A stretch of DNA of 58,005 nucleotides from Arthrobacter mobilis (GTDB lineage Bacteria; Actinomycetota; Actinomycetes; Actinomycetales; Micrococcaceae), in assembly GCF_012395835.1 (NCBI RefSeq), contig NZ_JAAZSQ010000007.1, positions 124,360-182,364 on the forward strand, read 5' to 3'. A model generated the notes under the pieces. That model did no database searches, was not told the origin of the DNA, and saw nothing but the letters and a program-made list of their open reading frames with translations. Below, piece after piece: positions 10,177-18,332 of this stretch (position 1 is the first letter of the stretch; every line of letters starts with the position of its first letter). The position numbers and the translations under genes are program-made.

Positions 10177-10464
10177 TCAGGAGGCGTGCCTGTAGGTCAG
10201 GCAGTCGGCATTGTCCGCGCCCGGCCCGACATGGACCTCGGGCGCACCGCACATCAGATGGTCGTTGTAAGTGCATTCGGCCCGCTGGCAGGCGCCGATG
10301 GTGGCCAGGACCTTCGGCAGGCCGCCGTGGACACCGATGTCCACGAAGGTGGCGCAGTGGGCGTGGTCCTCGTTTCCGGCCACGGTAATGGCGGACGCAT
10401 TGCATTCATGGTGGTCGTTGAAGGAGCAGTTGGTCACGCTGCAGTCGGCAACATTGGTAGTCAC
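10177..10464 (-). CDS. DUF1540 domain protein, two cysteine motifs
   Basis: A 95-residue protein of unknown function. It contains two copies of the DUF1540 pattern: a first set beginning CSVTNCSFNDHHEC and a second beginning CQRAECTYNDHLMC. The pattern resembles a small metal site, probably zinc, but no function is established. The start is a GTG at 10464, chosen because GGAGG lies 8 bp upstream; longer in-frame starts lack a ribosome site. The gene is convergent with the GH13 enzyme, and the insertion sequence now occupies their shared terminator. Confidence 0.75.
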   Translation of the reverse strand: MTTNVADCSVTNCSFNDHHECNASAITVAGNEDHAHCATFVDIGVHGGLPKVLATIGACQRAECTYNDHLMCGAPEVHVGPGADNADCLTYRHAS

Positions 10465-10714
10465 GGGAAGTACCTCCGTCGTTGCGGCCTTCCGGTGCGG
10501 AAGGCACCCTGCCCCTAGGGTAAGCCCGGGGCGGGCGGAAAAATTAGTGCTGATTTTGTGACGTTTTCCCCGGCTCCTGCGGCGCCGGCCCACCACCGGT
10601 CCGACGGCAGCCCTTCACCGGGGATTCACCCCGCGGTGGCATCCCGGGCACCAGGGCAGGGAAGCATCGGGTCCGGCAGGATCAACAGCCAGCTACCGGA
10701 AGGACCCTGAACCC

Positions 10715-11929
10715 ATGGCACCTCGCCTCGCCCAGGCCCTCGGCGCCGCGGCAGCCACCGCCGTCGTCGTACTTTCCCCGTTCGCTGCCCCGGCAGCCAC
10801 CGCCCAGGAGCCGGACGCTGGCCGGCCGCTGCTGATCGGCCACCGCGGGGCGGCCGGCACCGCGCCGGAGAACACGGTGGCGGCCTTCAAGGACGGCCGC
10901 GCCTCGGGCGCCGACTTCATCGAAATCGACGTCCAGCTCAGCGCGGACGGCGTGCCGTTCCTGTTCCACGACGACACGGCGGCACGTACCACCAATGTTG
11001 AGGAAGTCTTCCCGGACCGTGCCCAGGCCCCGGTCACCTCCTTCACGTGGGCCGAACTGCGCCAGCTGGACGCCGGTTCCTATTTCGGCGAACGCTTCGC
11101 CGGCGAGCGGATCCCGCACCTGGACGACGCGGCCCGGATCGCCGCCGGCAGCACCGGGGTCTACATCGAGATCAAAGCGCCGAAGAATTCCCCGGGCATC
11201 GAGCAGCTGGTGGCGGACAAGCTGGCGCAGGACCCGGCCTGGCGCCAGCTCGTGGATGCGGGCAAGGTGCAGGTGATCGGTTTCGACGAGGCCTCCAACC
11301 GCGAATTCGCCCGGCTCGCGCCCGACATTCCGCTGCAGCAGCTCACCGGCACCGTTCCGGATGCCCGGATGCTGGCGTCCTGGGCCGGCTTCGCGGATTC
11401 AGTCGGGACGAACTATCGCAACCTCACCGCAGGCAACGTCGCGGACGTGAAGGCTGCAGGCCTGTCCCTGGGCGTCTACACCGTCAACGGACCCGAAGCT
11501 ATCCAGGCCGTGGTCGACCTTGGCGTGGATGCGGTGACCGGCGACTTCCCGATCCAGGCCGCCCGCCAGTTGGACGGCCGGAAAGTGCTGCCGGCGGCAT
11601 CCGGCGTGGAGATCGCGGACGCGCTGAACAACCCGGCCGGCAGCGACGTGCAGCCGGAGAACGGCGAGTACGTGCTGCTGCGCAACTCCTCCGGCCGCAG
11701 CGTGGATGTCGGCGGCTACGTCATCCGGGACGCGGCCGGCAACAAACTCACCATTGGGGAAGGCTACGTGCTGGCCCCTGGCGGGCAGCTGCGCGTGTAC
11801 GCCGGGCCGGGCACCAGCACCGCCGGCCGCTACTACAACGGCGGCGCGGCGTCGGTCCTGAACAACGACGGCGACTCGCTGGCGCTGTGGACGTCCCGGG
11901 ACCGGCTGGCGGATCTTTTCGCCAATTGA
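10715..11929 (+). CDS. secreted glycerophosphodiester phosphodiesterase with C-terminal lamin-tail-like domain
   Basis: A 404-residue exported protein. Residues 1-30 are a signal peptide (basic start, Ala-rich core, AxA near 28-30). Residues 36-295 form the GDPD barrel: GHRGAAGTAPENT holds the first catalytic histidine, EIDVQLSADG the metal-binding Glu/Asp, and FHDDTAART the second histidine. It should hydrolyse glycerophosphodiesters to glycerol 3-phosphate and an alcohol. Residues 298-404 look like a lamin-tail domain (GEYVLLRNSSG, VDVGGYVIRDAAG), often found on extracellular enzymes. The terminator hairpin embraces its stop codon. Confidence 0.85.
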   Translation: MAPRLAQALGAAAATAVVVLSPFAAPAATAQEPDAGRPLLIGHRGAAGTAPENTVAAFKDGRASGADFIEIDVQLSADGVPFLFHDDTAARTTNVEEVFPDRAQAPVTSFTWAELRQLDAGSYFGERFAGERIPHLDDAARIAAGSTGVYIEIKAPKNSPGIEQLVADKLAQDPAWRQLVDAGKVQVIGFDEASNREFARLAPDIPLQQLTGTVPDARMLASWAGFADSVGTNYRNLTAGNVADVKAAGLSLGVYTVNGPEAIQAVVDLGVDAVTGDFPIQAARQLDGRKVLPAASGVEIADALNNPAGSDVQPENGEYVLLRNSSGRSVDVGGYVIRDAAGNKLTIGEGYVLAPGGQLRVYAGPGTSTAGRYYNGGAASVLNNDGDSLALWTSRDRLADLFAN

Positions 11930-11949
11930 CGCGGAGGGATCCCGCGTCA
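11927..11949. terminator. bidirectional hairpin made from two stop codons
   Basis: Arms TGACGCGG (11927-11934) and CCGCGTCA (11942-11949) pair perfectly. The outer TGA is the stop of the GDPD gene and the outer TCA is the complement of the stop of the convergent gene. The two stops are thus built into the same stem. Confidence 0.55.
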
Positions 11950-12807
11950 GTCCTCGTGCAGCTCGCCCCACTGTTCCTTCAACCGCGCGCGGGCAGCCGC
12001 GGCCGTGGCCTCGGCGCGGTCCCGGATCCCGCTCAGCAGCCGGCGCAGATCTTCGTCGTCCACGGGATTGTCCTGGATGAGCAGCTGCAGCGGGCTGCCG
12101 GCCTGCTCCTGCAGGTCCTCGGGAACCAGCCCGGCCGCCCTCTCCGGCAGAGCCTCCCGTATGGCCGGCCGGGGGACGGTGACCTCCTCGTCTTGAGCGT
12201 ACAACTCCGGATACAGGTAGCGGCCCCGCTCCCCGTCCGCTTTGTCTTCTTCCACGGTGAGCGGGTTCGCGGCGGCCCAGGCGTCCTGCCGGACTCCGGT
12301 GACCTGCCAGCAGACCTTGACGTGCGGACGGTCGGTCCGGATGGTGAAGGCGCTGCCGTCGATTTCCTCGGCCACGATCACCTGGGCGAACTGCCCGACG
12401 GCGGTGAGCTGGTAGCGGAAGTCGGTGTTCAGCGCTTCGCAGTACTCGGGCAGCCGGACCTGGGCCGCGCCCTTGTCATCGGTGGTCACCGTGCCGCTGT
12501 AGACATTGAGCATCTCCGCGGACCAGACGGAGGAATGCGACAGGTACCTGTTCTCCGGATCGAGCGGGTGGTCGACGGTGAACCTGGTCCTGTTCCGGGT
12601 CCTGCTTCCGGCGCGGGCCCTGGCCGGAATCACCGTCGTCAAACCCTGCGGGCTCCCGCCCGGCACCCCGGTGCCGGTCCTGCCCTCGCACACGCTGCCG
12701 AAGAACCCGCCGGGGTCCTCCCAGACCCCTGCCGGCAGCGGGTGGCCGTCGATCTGCGCGGGCGGCTGCCCGCTGTTGGCCGTGTCGGATCCTTCTCTGC
12801 GCCCCAT
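11947..12807 (-). CDS. hypothetical protein with a conserved beta-rich module seen in phage-tail-like and secreted proteins
   Basis: A 286-residue protein with no signal peptide. Residues 75-190 match a module I recall from many bacterial proteins of unknown role: a start around HPLDPENRYLSHSSVWS, then LNTDFRYQLTAVG, then VIVAEEIDG, VKVCWQVTGVRQDAW and RGRYLYPELY. The flanks are low-complexity and charged, and the C-terminal third is helical. The ATG at 12807 was chosen because AAAGGGGGG precedes it; the ATG at 12828 has no ribosome site. The function is not known. It is divergent from the metallophosphoesterase gene. Confidence 0.7.
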   Translation of the reverse strand: MGRREGSDTANSGQPPAQIDGHPLPAGVWEDPGGFFGSVCEGRTGTGVPGGSPQGLTTVIPARARAGSRTRNRTRFTVDHPLDPENRYLSHSSVWSAEMLNVYSGTVTTDDKGAAQVRLPEYCEALNTDFRYQLTAVGQFAQVIVAEEIDGSAFTIRTDRPHVKVCWQVTGVRQDAWAAANPLTVEEDKADGERGRYLYPELYAQDEEVTVPRPAIREALPERAAGLVPEDLQEQAGSPLQLLIQDNPVDDEDLRRLLSGIRDRAEATAAAARARLKEQWGELHED

Positions 12808-12935
12808 TGCGCCCCCCTTTGCGAGCATGGATGTACTGGCCGGCTATGCCGTACACTTCCCCCAGCATTGTTCCCGCGCCGGAACTTGACAAGAGTTTGG
12901 CTTGCAACAATTTGGCGACATGGGAAAATGCCCCC

Positions 12936-13451
12936 ATGTCCACCCGGCTCCTGTTCCTGGCAGATACGCACGTCCCCAAACGCGCCCGCGCGCTGCCGGC
13001 GGCCGTCTGGGACGCCGTCGAACAGGCGGACGTGGTGTTCCACGCCGGGGACTGGCTAACCGTGGACCTGCTGGAGGAACTGCAGCTGCGCGCCGCGCAG
13101 CTGGTCGGGGTGTACGGCAATAACGACGGCGATGAGCTGCGCGCACGGCTGCCCGAGGTGGCCAGGGTGCAGTTCGACGGGATCCGCTTCGCCATGGTGC
13201 ACGAGACCGGGCCCGCCCGCGGACGCGAGGCCCGCGCGGATGAACAGTTCCCGGATACGGACGTGCTGGTCTTCGGGCACAGCCACATCCCGTGGGACAC
13301 GACGACACCGCGCGGTATGCGGCTGCTGAATCCGGGTTCGCCCACGGACCGGCGCCGCCAGCCGTTCTGCAGCTACCTCACGGCGGTGGCGGATGCCGGC
13401 CGGCTTGGGCAGGTGGAACTGGTGGCGCTGCCCAGGAGCGGGGCGGCTTAG
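12936..13451 (+). CDS. YfcE/MJ0936-type metallophosphoesterase
   Basis: A 171-residue calcineurin-like phosphoesterase. The metal-binding motifs are all seen: FLADTH (DxH) at about residue 8, FHAGDW (GD) near 35, GNND near 61, and GHSH near 112. The family contains small phosphodiesterases dependent on two metal ions; the substrate here is unknown. Length is normal. A TTGACA (12886-12891) in the divergent gap could be its -35 box, but I see no convincing -10. Six bases separate its stop from the stop of the next gene on the opposite strand. Confidence 0.85.
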   Translation: MSTRLLFLADTHVPKRARALPAAVWDAVEQADVVFHAGDWLTVDLLEELQLRAAQLVGVYGNNDGDELRARLPEVARVQFDGIRFAMVHETGPARGREARADEQFPDTDVLVFGHSHIPWDTTTPRGMRLLNPGSPTDRRRQPFCSYLTAVADAGRLGQVELVALPRSGAA

Positions 13452-13457
13452 GCCCGG

Positions 13458-13892
13458 TCAGGCCTCGAGGATGCGCTTGAGGTCCCGCAGGTCCCGGCGG
13501 TTGGCGGCGCGCATCATTGGGGCCATGACGGCGGCAGCCAGCCGGGAAAAGCCTGCCGGTTCACCGGTATTGCGCAGGGTCATCTGGGTAGCGGCCGGAC
13601 CGGCGGCGGTCCAGGTGTACGTAGTCTGCATGGGAAACGGCCCCTGCGCGGTGCGCATGACCAGCTTCCGTCCCGGCACCAGTTCGCTGATTTCGTAGAC
13701 GTAGTCCAGCTGCCGGCCCAGGAACTGCGCGGAAAACGCCACCCGCGAGCCGACCGCCAGCGGCTTCGGCGTCTGCCACACGACGGACGAGATGTTCCGG
13801 TACCACCGCGGTGCGTTGTCCGGATCCGTGGCGAAGGCGGCCACCTCGGCGCTGGGCCGCTCGATGACCGTTTCGGTCAGGACGTCAACCAA
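13458..13892 (-). CDS. SRPBCC (START-like) family protein
   Basis: A 144-residue polyketide-cyclase/START-type protein. It starts with TETVIERPSAEVAAFATDPDNAPRW, the typical first strand and helix, and continues with the beta sheet (SRVAFSAQFLG, YVYEISELVPGR, TTYTWTAAG) and a C-terminal helix. Such proteins bind a hydrophobic ligand; the ligand is unknown. The start is a TTG at 13892 with GAGGAGGAA 2-3 bp upstream. A TACGCT -10-like box lies about 30 bp upstream (complement of 13922-13927). Confidence 0.78.
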   Translation of the reverse strand: MVDVLTETVIERPSAEVAAFATDPDNAPRWYRNISSVVWQTPKPLAVGSRVAFSAQFLGRQLDYVYEISELVPGRKLVMRTAQGPFPMQTTYTWTAAGPAATQMTLRNTGEPAGFSRLAAAVMAPMMRAANRRDLRDLKRILEA

Positions 13893-13989
13893 TGTTCCTC
13901 CTCAGGCGCGAACTGCTGTTCAGCGTAGCGTGGACAGGCACCGGGAGTTTCCTGCCGGAGCTGGCGCCCGGGCTTTCCATCTACCTTTT

Positions 13990-14056
13990 CTTTCCTGCGA
14001 AACGGGGATCTGCTCACGTTTTGTACCCGGAGCAGATTCCCGTTTCGGAGGGAAAG
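13990..14056. repeat. long intergenic inverted repeat of unknown role
   Basis: Eighteen-base arms at 13998-14015 and 14030-14047 pair at 17 of 18 positions (the exception can form G-U), around a 14-base loop. A further stem, CTTTCC (13990-13995) with GGAAAG (14051-14056), extends it. It lies between two minus-strand genes and is AT-richer than its surroundings. No U run follows on either strand. Confidence 0.65.
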
Positions 14057-14068
14057 CCGGGATCCGGG

Positions 14069-14887
14069 CTAACGGGGCCGCTTTTCCCCGGCCTCGACCG
14101 CGGCGTCGATGATATTGCCCTCGACCGGCCGCGGGCAGGTGCCGAAATCGGTGAAGGCGCTCGGGAAGTTGATCGCCCGGTTGAAGTCGATCGTGACCGT
14201 CCCGTCCGCCGCCGGCCGGTTGGTGACCACCTGGCGCCAACCGGCGGTGGAGCTCCCGTTGGTCCGGTCGTGGAAGGTGAGCCTGAGCGAACCGAGCTTC
14301 TCCGGCTCCGCGACCAGGGAGTGGCTGCGTCCGTCCAGCTCGAACGTGACCGTGCCGACGGCGGCGGCGGTACCGCCAACCAGCGGGTTGGAGGTCCCGA
14401 TCGCCACCTGGCGGGGCTGGTCGTACGCCTCGAACCGGCCGGTAAGCGCCAGGTCCGAGTTGTACGCAAAGACCGGCACGCCGTCGAACCCGGTCAGCAC
14501 CGGCGAGGCATTGTCCCGGGTACGGATGGCGTAGCGGTCCCCGCGCACGGCCAGTTCGACGACGGTGCTGCCGTACCGCACCCAGTTCAGCGATTCCTCG
14601 TCCGCCAGGGCCACGCTAAACGTTCCGGCGGCCGGTTCGCCGCTGTCCACGAAGACCAGCCCGTCCTCCGCCGCGGCGCTCAGCGTGGCGGAACCGCCCG
14701 CGGAGGTCGTGCCGTCGGCGCTCCACAATCCCGGCACCAGTTCCAGCGCGCAGGGTTCGGCCGGCAGCCACTGCAGCGAAGTCAGCGTCAGCCAGCCGTG
14801 CTCGGCGGCCAGGGCATTGTCCCGGTTGGCGCGGAAGCGCTGCCAGCGCTCCAGGAGCGCGTCGGGGGAATGGGTAACGGGGCTCAT
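14069..14887 (-). CDS. DUF1684 domain protein
   Basis: A 272-residue cytosolic protein. The DUF1684 signature is clear: RWQRFRANRDNALAAEHGWL at the start, a central domain containing VYAIRTRDN-like and VFAYNSDL segments, the conserved INFPSAFTDFGTCPRP cluster, and the closing VEAGEK. The family has no established activity. The start is uncertain: ATG at 14887 (MSPVTHSP) or GTG at 14914, neither with a strong ribosome site. The gene is divergent from a dienelactone hydrolase. Confidence 0.82.
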   Translation of the reverse strand: MSPVTHSPDALLERWQRFRANRDNALAAEHGWLTLTSLQWLPAEPCALELVPGLWSADGTTSAGGSATLSAAAEDGLVFVDSGEPAAGTFSVALADEESLNWVRYGSTVVELAVRGDRYAIRTRDNASPVLTGFDGVPVFAYNSDLALTGRFEAYDQPRQVAIGTSNPLVGGTAAAVGTVTFELDGRSHSLVAEPEKLGSLRLTFHDRTNGSSTAGWRQVVTNRPAADGTVTIDFNRAINFPSAFTDFGTCPRPVEGNIIDAAVEAGEKRPR

Positions 14888-14969
14888 GCTCGGTACCAAC
14901 ATCGCGATGGCCACGCGTTATTCCACGTTAGAGTGGGGGCGAATCGATCCGATGAGCAGGAGGATACCT

Positions 14970-15668
14970 TTGGCCGAGCAGACCCCGCACCAGAACCTCA
15001 CCTTCCCGTCCGCCGGCGGGAAAGCCCACGGCTACCTGGCCCTGCCCGAATCCGGCAAGGGCCCGGGGGTGATCGTCATCCAGGAATGGTGGGGCCTGGT
15101 GGACCACATCCGCGACGTCACGGACCGGCTGGCCGCCGAGGGCTTCGTGGCGCTGGCCCCGGACCTGTACGGCGGGCGGATCACGCACGACGGCGATGAG
15201 GCCGCCGAGATGATGTCGAAGCTGCCGGAGGACGAGGGCGCCAGGCTGCTGGCCGGGGCCGTGGACTACCTGCTCGCCAGCGACGCCGTGACCAGCTCCA
15301 CCGTGGGGGCCATCGGCTTCTGCATGGGCGGCGGCTTTGTGCTGGCGCTCGCGGCCCAGCAGGGCGAACGGGTCAGCGCCGCGGTGCCGTTCTACGGCGT
15401 GGGCCAGGGCGTGCCGGAATCCTTCACGGGCGTGCGCGCGGCGGTTCAGGGCCACTACGGGGAACAGGATGCGTTCTACCCCGCCGACAAGGCCCACGAA
15501 CAGGCCGAGCAGATCCGCCGCGAATCCGGCGCCGAGGTCACTTATTACTTCTACGACGCCCCGCACGCCTTCCACAACGACGAGAACCCGGCCGGCAACT
15601 ACCGCCCGGCCGAAGCCAAGCTCGCCTGGACCCGCGCCGTCGACTTCCTCAAGGACAAAGTCCGCTAA
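14970..15668 (+). CDS. dienelactone hydrolase family protein
   Basis: A 232-residue alpha/beta hydrolase of the DLH family. The catalytic triad is Cys118 (GFCMGGG), Asp167 (GEQDAFYP) and His199 (APHAFHND). The glutamate that holds the cysteine appears in IQEWWGL. The start is a TTG at 14970, because AGGAGG lies 6 bp upstream; the in-frame ATG at 14952 has none. DLH proper opens dienelactone to maleylacetate in chlorocatechol degradation, but many actinobacterial members act on other esters. The gene is 5 kb from the hydroxyquinol genes and outside that operon, so a role in that pathway is not implied. Confidence 0.88.
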   Translation: MAEQTPHQNLTFPSAGGKAHGYLALPESGKGPGVIVIQEWWGLVDHIRDVTDRLAAEGFVALAPDLYGGRITHDGDEAAEMMSKLPEDEGARLLAGAVDYLLASDAVTSSTVGAIGFCMGGGFVLALAAQQGERVSAAVPFYGVGQGVPESFTGVRAAVQGHYGEQDAFYPADKAHEQAEQIRRESGAEVTYYFYDAPHAFHNDENPAGNYRPAEAKLAWTRAVDFLKDKVR

Positions 15669-15694
15669 AATCCGCCTGTCCTCCGGACGCAATT

Positions 15695-15728
15695 GGTGGC
15701 CACTGCCAGTTCATCGGCAGTGGCCACC
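15695..15728 (+). terminator. hairpin terminator after dienelactone hydrolase
   Basis: Perfect 13-bp arms GGTGGCCACTGCC (15695-15707) and GGCAGTGGCCACC (15716-15728) with an 8-base loop, 26 bp after the stop codon. No strong U run follows. With the riboswitch below, this accounts for the 305-bp stretch without a gene (15669-15973). Confidence 0.65.
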
Positions 15729-15810
15729 GGGCGTATTGCCTCCTGTGACCCGCGGTTGCGCCGTGTTACCGCCACGATTGCACCTGTTGCCTGCACATCC
15801 CAAGATGGGA

Positions 15811-15930
15811 TCCGGAATCAGGAGTCCCGACGTCAAGCCCTGGCTGGTTGGGCGGCAACCCTCATCGCTGTAGTGGGGTGCCCCAGGTGATGATTCGACG
15901 CGGCTTCGGCGCAGGACCGGGCCGCGTAAG
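15811..15930 (+). promoter_or_regulatory. SAM-IV-type S-adenosylmethionine riboswitch
   Basis: The conserved core strings GCGGCAACCCTC (15852-15863) and GTGGGGTGCCCCAGGTGATG (15873-15892) match the SAM-IV/SAM-I-IV consensus as I remember it. They are enclosed by a P1 stem, GAATCA (15815-15820) with TGATTC (15891-15896). A further hairpin follows: ACGCGGC (15898-15904) with GCCGCGT. This class binds S-adenosylmethionine and normally represses sulphur and methionine genes in actinomycetes. It ends about 45 bp before the OsmC start, so control of translation or early transcription is plausible. The assignment is by eye. Confidence 0.8.
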
Positions 15931-15973
15931 TATGGCGCCGTGCCTGGCATGCGCCTCGACGCGAAGGAACACC

Positions 15974-16513
15974 ATGACCGAAACTGCAGTACGGGACCTG
16001 GCCGAAGACCGCGCCGCACGGCTGGACGAGGCCGGCGCCTTCTGGAGCGGCAGGATTGCCGAGAACACCGCCAATGCCCGCCTGACCTTCAAGGCGTCCG
16101 GCGACGGCGAAGGCGCGGTAGCTACCCGCATTACCGCGGGCAAGCATGAATTCACCGTGGACGAGCCGGCCGGGCTGGCCGGCGACGACGCCGCGGCCAG
16201 CCCCGTGGAGTACGCGCTCGGCGCGCTGATCTCCTGCCAGGTGGTCGTGTACCGGCTCTACGCCCACCAGTTGGGCATCAAGTTCGACGAAATTAACATC
16301 GCCGCCGAGGGCGACCTCGACGTGAGCGGCCTGTTCGGCGCCGGCGACGGCGTCCGTCCCGGGTTCGAGGCCGTGCGCCTGAAGGTGGAGATCACCGGCC
16401 CGGAAACGCAGGAGCGCTATGAGGAACTGCGCCGGACCGTGGACGCGCATTGCCCGGTCCTGGACCTCTTCGCCAACCCGACGCCGGTCAGCATCCAGGT
16501 CACGAAGAACTAA
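15974..16513 (+). CDS. OsmC family protein
   Basis: A 179-residue OsmC/Ohr superfamily protein. The reactive-cysteine region is ALGALISCQVVVY with Cys88, and the second cysteine is Cys160 in DAHCPVL; two cysteines at these positions suit a thiol-dependent peroxidase. Length is normal. The ATG at 15974 is preceded by AAGGA. A SAM-sensing riboswitch lies upstream, which places the gene in a sulphur or methionine regulon and suggests a role with organic sulphur or thiols rather than a general osmotic response. That role is inferred. A strong hairpin lies downstream. Confidence 0.85.
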   Translation: MTETAVRDLAEDRAARLDEAGAFWSGRIAENTANARLTFKASGDGEGAVATRITAGKHEFTVDEPAGLAGDDAAASPVEYALGALISCQVVVYRLYAHQLGIKFDEINIAAEGDLDVSGLFGAGDGVRPGFEAVRLKVEITGPETQERYEELRRTVDAHCPVLDLFANPTPVSIQVTKN

Positions 16514-16521
16514 CTGAACAT

Positions 16522-16554
16522 CCCCGGGCGGCCGGCCGCTCCGGCCGCCCGGGG
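16522..16554. terminator. bidirectional terminator hairpin
   Basis: Perfect 14-bp arms CCCCGGGCGGCCGG (16522-16535) and CCGGCCGCCCGGGG (16541-16554) with a 5-base loop. It sits between the convergent OsmC and aldo/keto reductase genes and probably serves both. Confidence 0.7.
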
Positions 16555-16577
16555 GCTTCACGCAGTCGCGGGCGGGG

Positions 16578-17582
16578 TCAGACCAGGCGGGCGGCGGGGG
16601 ACTTGGTCCTGGCCGGGTCGCGTTCGGCCAGTTCGCCCACGGCCTCGTCGATCCGGGCCATGATTTCCGGCTTCAGCCGTACCCCGGCGGCCTTGACGTT
16701 GGAGGCCACCTGCTCGGGCCGGGACGCGCCGATGATGGCGGAGGCGACATTGCGGTTCTGCAGCACCCAGGCGACGGCGAGCTGGGCCATGGTCAGCCCT
16801 GCCTCCTCGGCAACCGGCTGCAGCCGGTGCACTGCGGCGAGTACGTCGTCGGACAGCCAGCGCCGGATCATGTCCGCGCCGCCCTTCTCGTCCGCGGCCC
16901 GGCTTCCGGCCGGGACCGCCGCTCCGGGTTTGTATTTTCCGCTGAGTACGCCCTGCGCCACCGGGGACCAGACGATCTGCGAGATGCCCAGGTCCTCGGA
17001 GGCCGGGATTACCTCCTCCTCGATCACCCGCCAGAGCATGGAGTACTGCGGCTGGTTGGAGATCAGCTGGAAACCCAGCTCCCGGGCCAGGGAATGGCCG
17101 GCGCGCAGTTCCTCCGCCGTCCACTCGCTGACCCCGATATACAGCGCCTTGCCCGCCCGGACCACGTCCGCGAAGGCCTGCATGGTTTCCTCCAGCGGGG
17201 TTTCGACGTCGTAGCGGTGCGCCTGGTAGAGGTCCACGTAGTCCGTCTGCAGCCGGCGCAGTGAGCCGTTGATGGATTCCATGATGTGCTTGCGCGAGAG
17301 CCCGGTATCGTTGTGGCCCTTGGGGCCGGTGGGGAAGTACACCTTGGTGAAGATCTCTAGGGATTCCCGGCGTTCGTCCTGCAGTGCCTTGCCGAGCACC
17401 GTTTCGGCCGCGGTGTTGGCGTAGACATCCGCTGTGTCGAAGGTGGTGATCCCCGCATCCAGCGCCGCATGCACGCACGCGGTGGCGACGTCGTTCTCCA
17501 CCTGGGAGCCGTGGGTGAGCCAGTTGCCGTAGGTGATTTCCGAGATCTTCAGCCCGCTGTTGCCCAGATACCTGAATTCCAT
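16578..17582 (-). CDS. aldo/keto reductase, potassium-channel beta-subunit / YghZ-like
   Basis: A 334-residue NADPH-dependent reductase of the aldo/keto family. The catalytic residues are Asp49 and Tyr54 (FDTADVY), Lys80 (FTKVYF) and His122 (YQAHRYD). The SPVAQGVLSGKYKPG loop and IIGASRPEQVASNVKA near the C-terminus bind the cofactor. The branch resembles YghZ and channel beta subunits. Substrate is unknown. This is only distantly related to the reductase at 156-1049. It is transcribed alone and diverges from the acetyltransferase. Confidence 0.88.
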   Translation of the reverse strand: MEFRYLGNSGLKISEITYGNWLTHGSQVENDVATACVHAALDAGITTFDTADVYANTAAETVLGKALQDERRESLEIFTKVYFPTGPKGHNDTGLSRKHIMESINGSLRRLQTDYVDLYQAHRYDVETPLEETMQAFADVVRAGKALYIGVSEWTAEELRAGHSLARELGFQLISNQPQYSMLWRVIEEEVIPASEDLGISQIVWSPVAQGVLSGKYKPGAAVPAGSRAADEKGGADMIRRWLSDDVLAAVHRLQPVAEEAGLTMAQLAVAWVLQNRNVASAIIGASRPEQVASNVKAAGVRLKPEIMARIDEAVGELAERDPARTKSPAARLV

Positions 17583-17693
17583 GCCCCGATGCTACCGGCA
17601 TCGGCCCGCCGGGGGCGCCGGGGGTCTACCGCCGTGCCGGTTGCGGCGGCAGGATGGTTTGAGCAGGTTCCGGACGTGGCGAAAGGAAGCGGC

Positions 17694-18272
17694 ATGAGCG
17701 GGTATTTCGACGACGACCCCCGTTCCCAGCAGGAGCGGATGCTGGCCGGGGACCTCTACATCGCCGACGATCCGGTGCTGGCCCGGGCCAACCGCGAAGC
17801 CATGCGGATGGCCGCGGAATACTCCCGGATTTGGGCGGCCCATCCGGACACCGCGGCGCGGATCCTGCGCCGGCTGCTGGGTGCGGTGGGGGAGGGCACC
17901 GAAATCCGCGCGCCGCTTTATGTCGATTACGGCAAAAACATCTCCATAGGGGCCCGTACCTTCATCAACTTCAACTTCGTGGCACTCGACGTCGTGCCGA
18001 TCACCATCGGCGACGACGTGCAGATCGGCCCCAACGTCCAGCTGCTCACCCCCACCCACCCGCTGGATGCCCGGCAGCGCCGCGACAAGCTCGAGGCCGG
18101 TAAGCCGATCACTATCGGTGACAATGCCTGGCTCGGCGGCGGCGTGGTCGTGCTGCCGGGAGTGACTATCGGCGAGAACACCGTGGTGGGCGCCGGCGCC
18201 GTCGTCACCAAGGACCTGCCGGCCAACGTGGTGGCGCTGGGCAATCCGGCGAAGGTGGTGCGCGAACTGTAA
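17694..18272 (+). CDS. maltose/galactoside O-acetyltransferase family (hexapeptide repeat)
   Basis: A 192-residue acetyl-CoA-dependent O-acetyltransferase. The N-terminal Mac domain (SQQERMLAGDLYIADDPVL) is followed by left-handed beta-helix hexapeptides (ISIGARTFINFNFVALD, ITIGDDVQIGPNV, WLGGGVVVLPGVTIGENTVVGAGAVV). The catalytic histidine is in TPTHPLD. Length is normal. The ATG at 17694 follows AAAGGAAG. Such enzymes acetylate maltose, galactosides or Nod-factor-like sugars; the acceptor here is unknown. Confidence 0.88.
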   Translation: MSGYFDDDPRSQQERMLAGDLYIADDPVLARANREAMRMAAEYSRIWAAHPDTAARILRRLLGAVGEGTEIRAPLYVDYGKNISIGARTFINFNFVALDVVPITIGDDVQIGPNVQLLTPTHPLDARQRRDKLEAGKPITIGDNAWLGGGVVVLPGVTIGENTVVGAGAVVTKDLPANVVALGNPAKVVREL

Positions 18273-18332
18273 GCCGCCCCATTCCGCCGGATAGGCTGGA
18301 AGCCGGAGCAGAGGACGGACAAGGAGACGCAC

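Noticed and set aside
14970-15668. Dienelactone hydrolase as a step in the hydroxyquinol pathway
   Set aside because: Hydroxyquinol cleavage gives maleylacetate directly, so no dienelactone step is needed. The gene is 5 kb away and separately transcribed.
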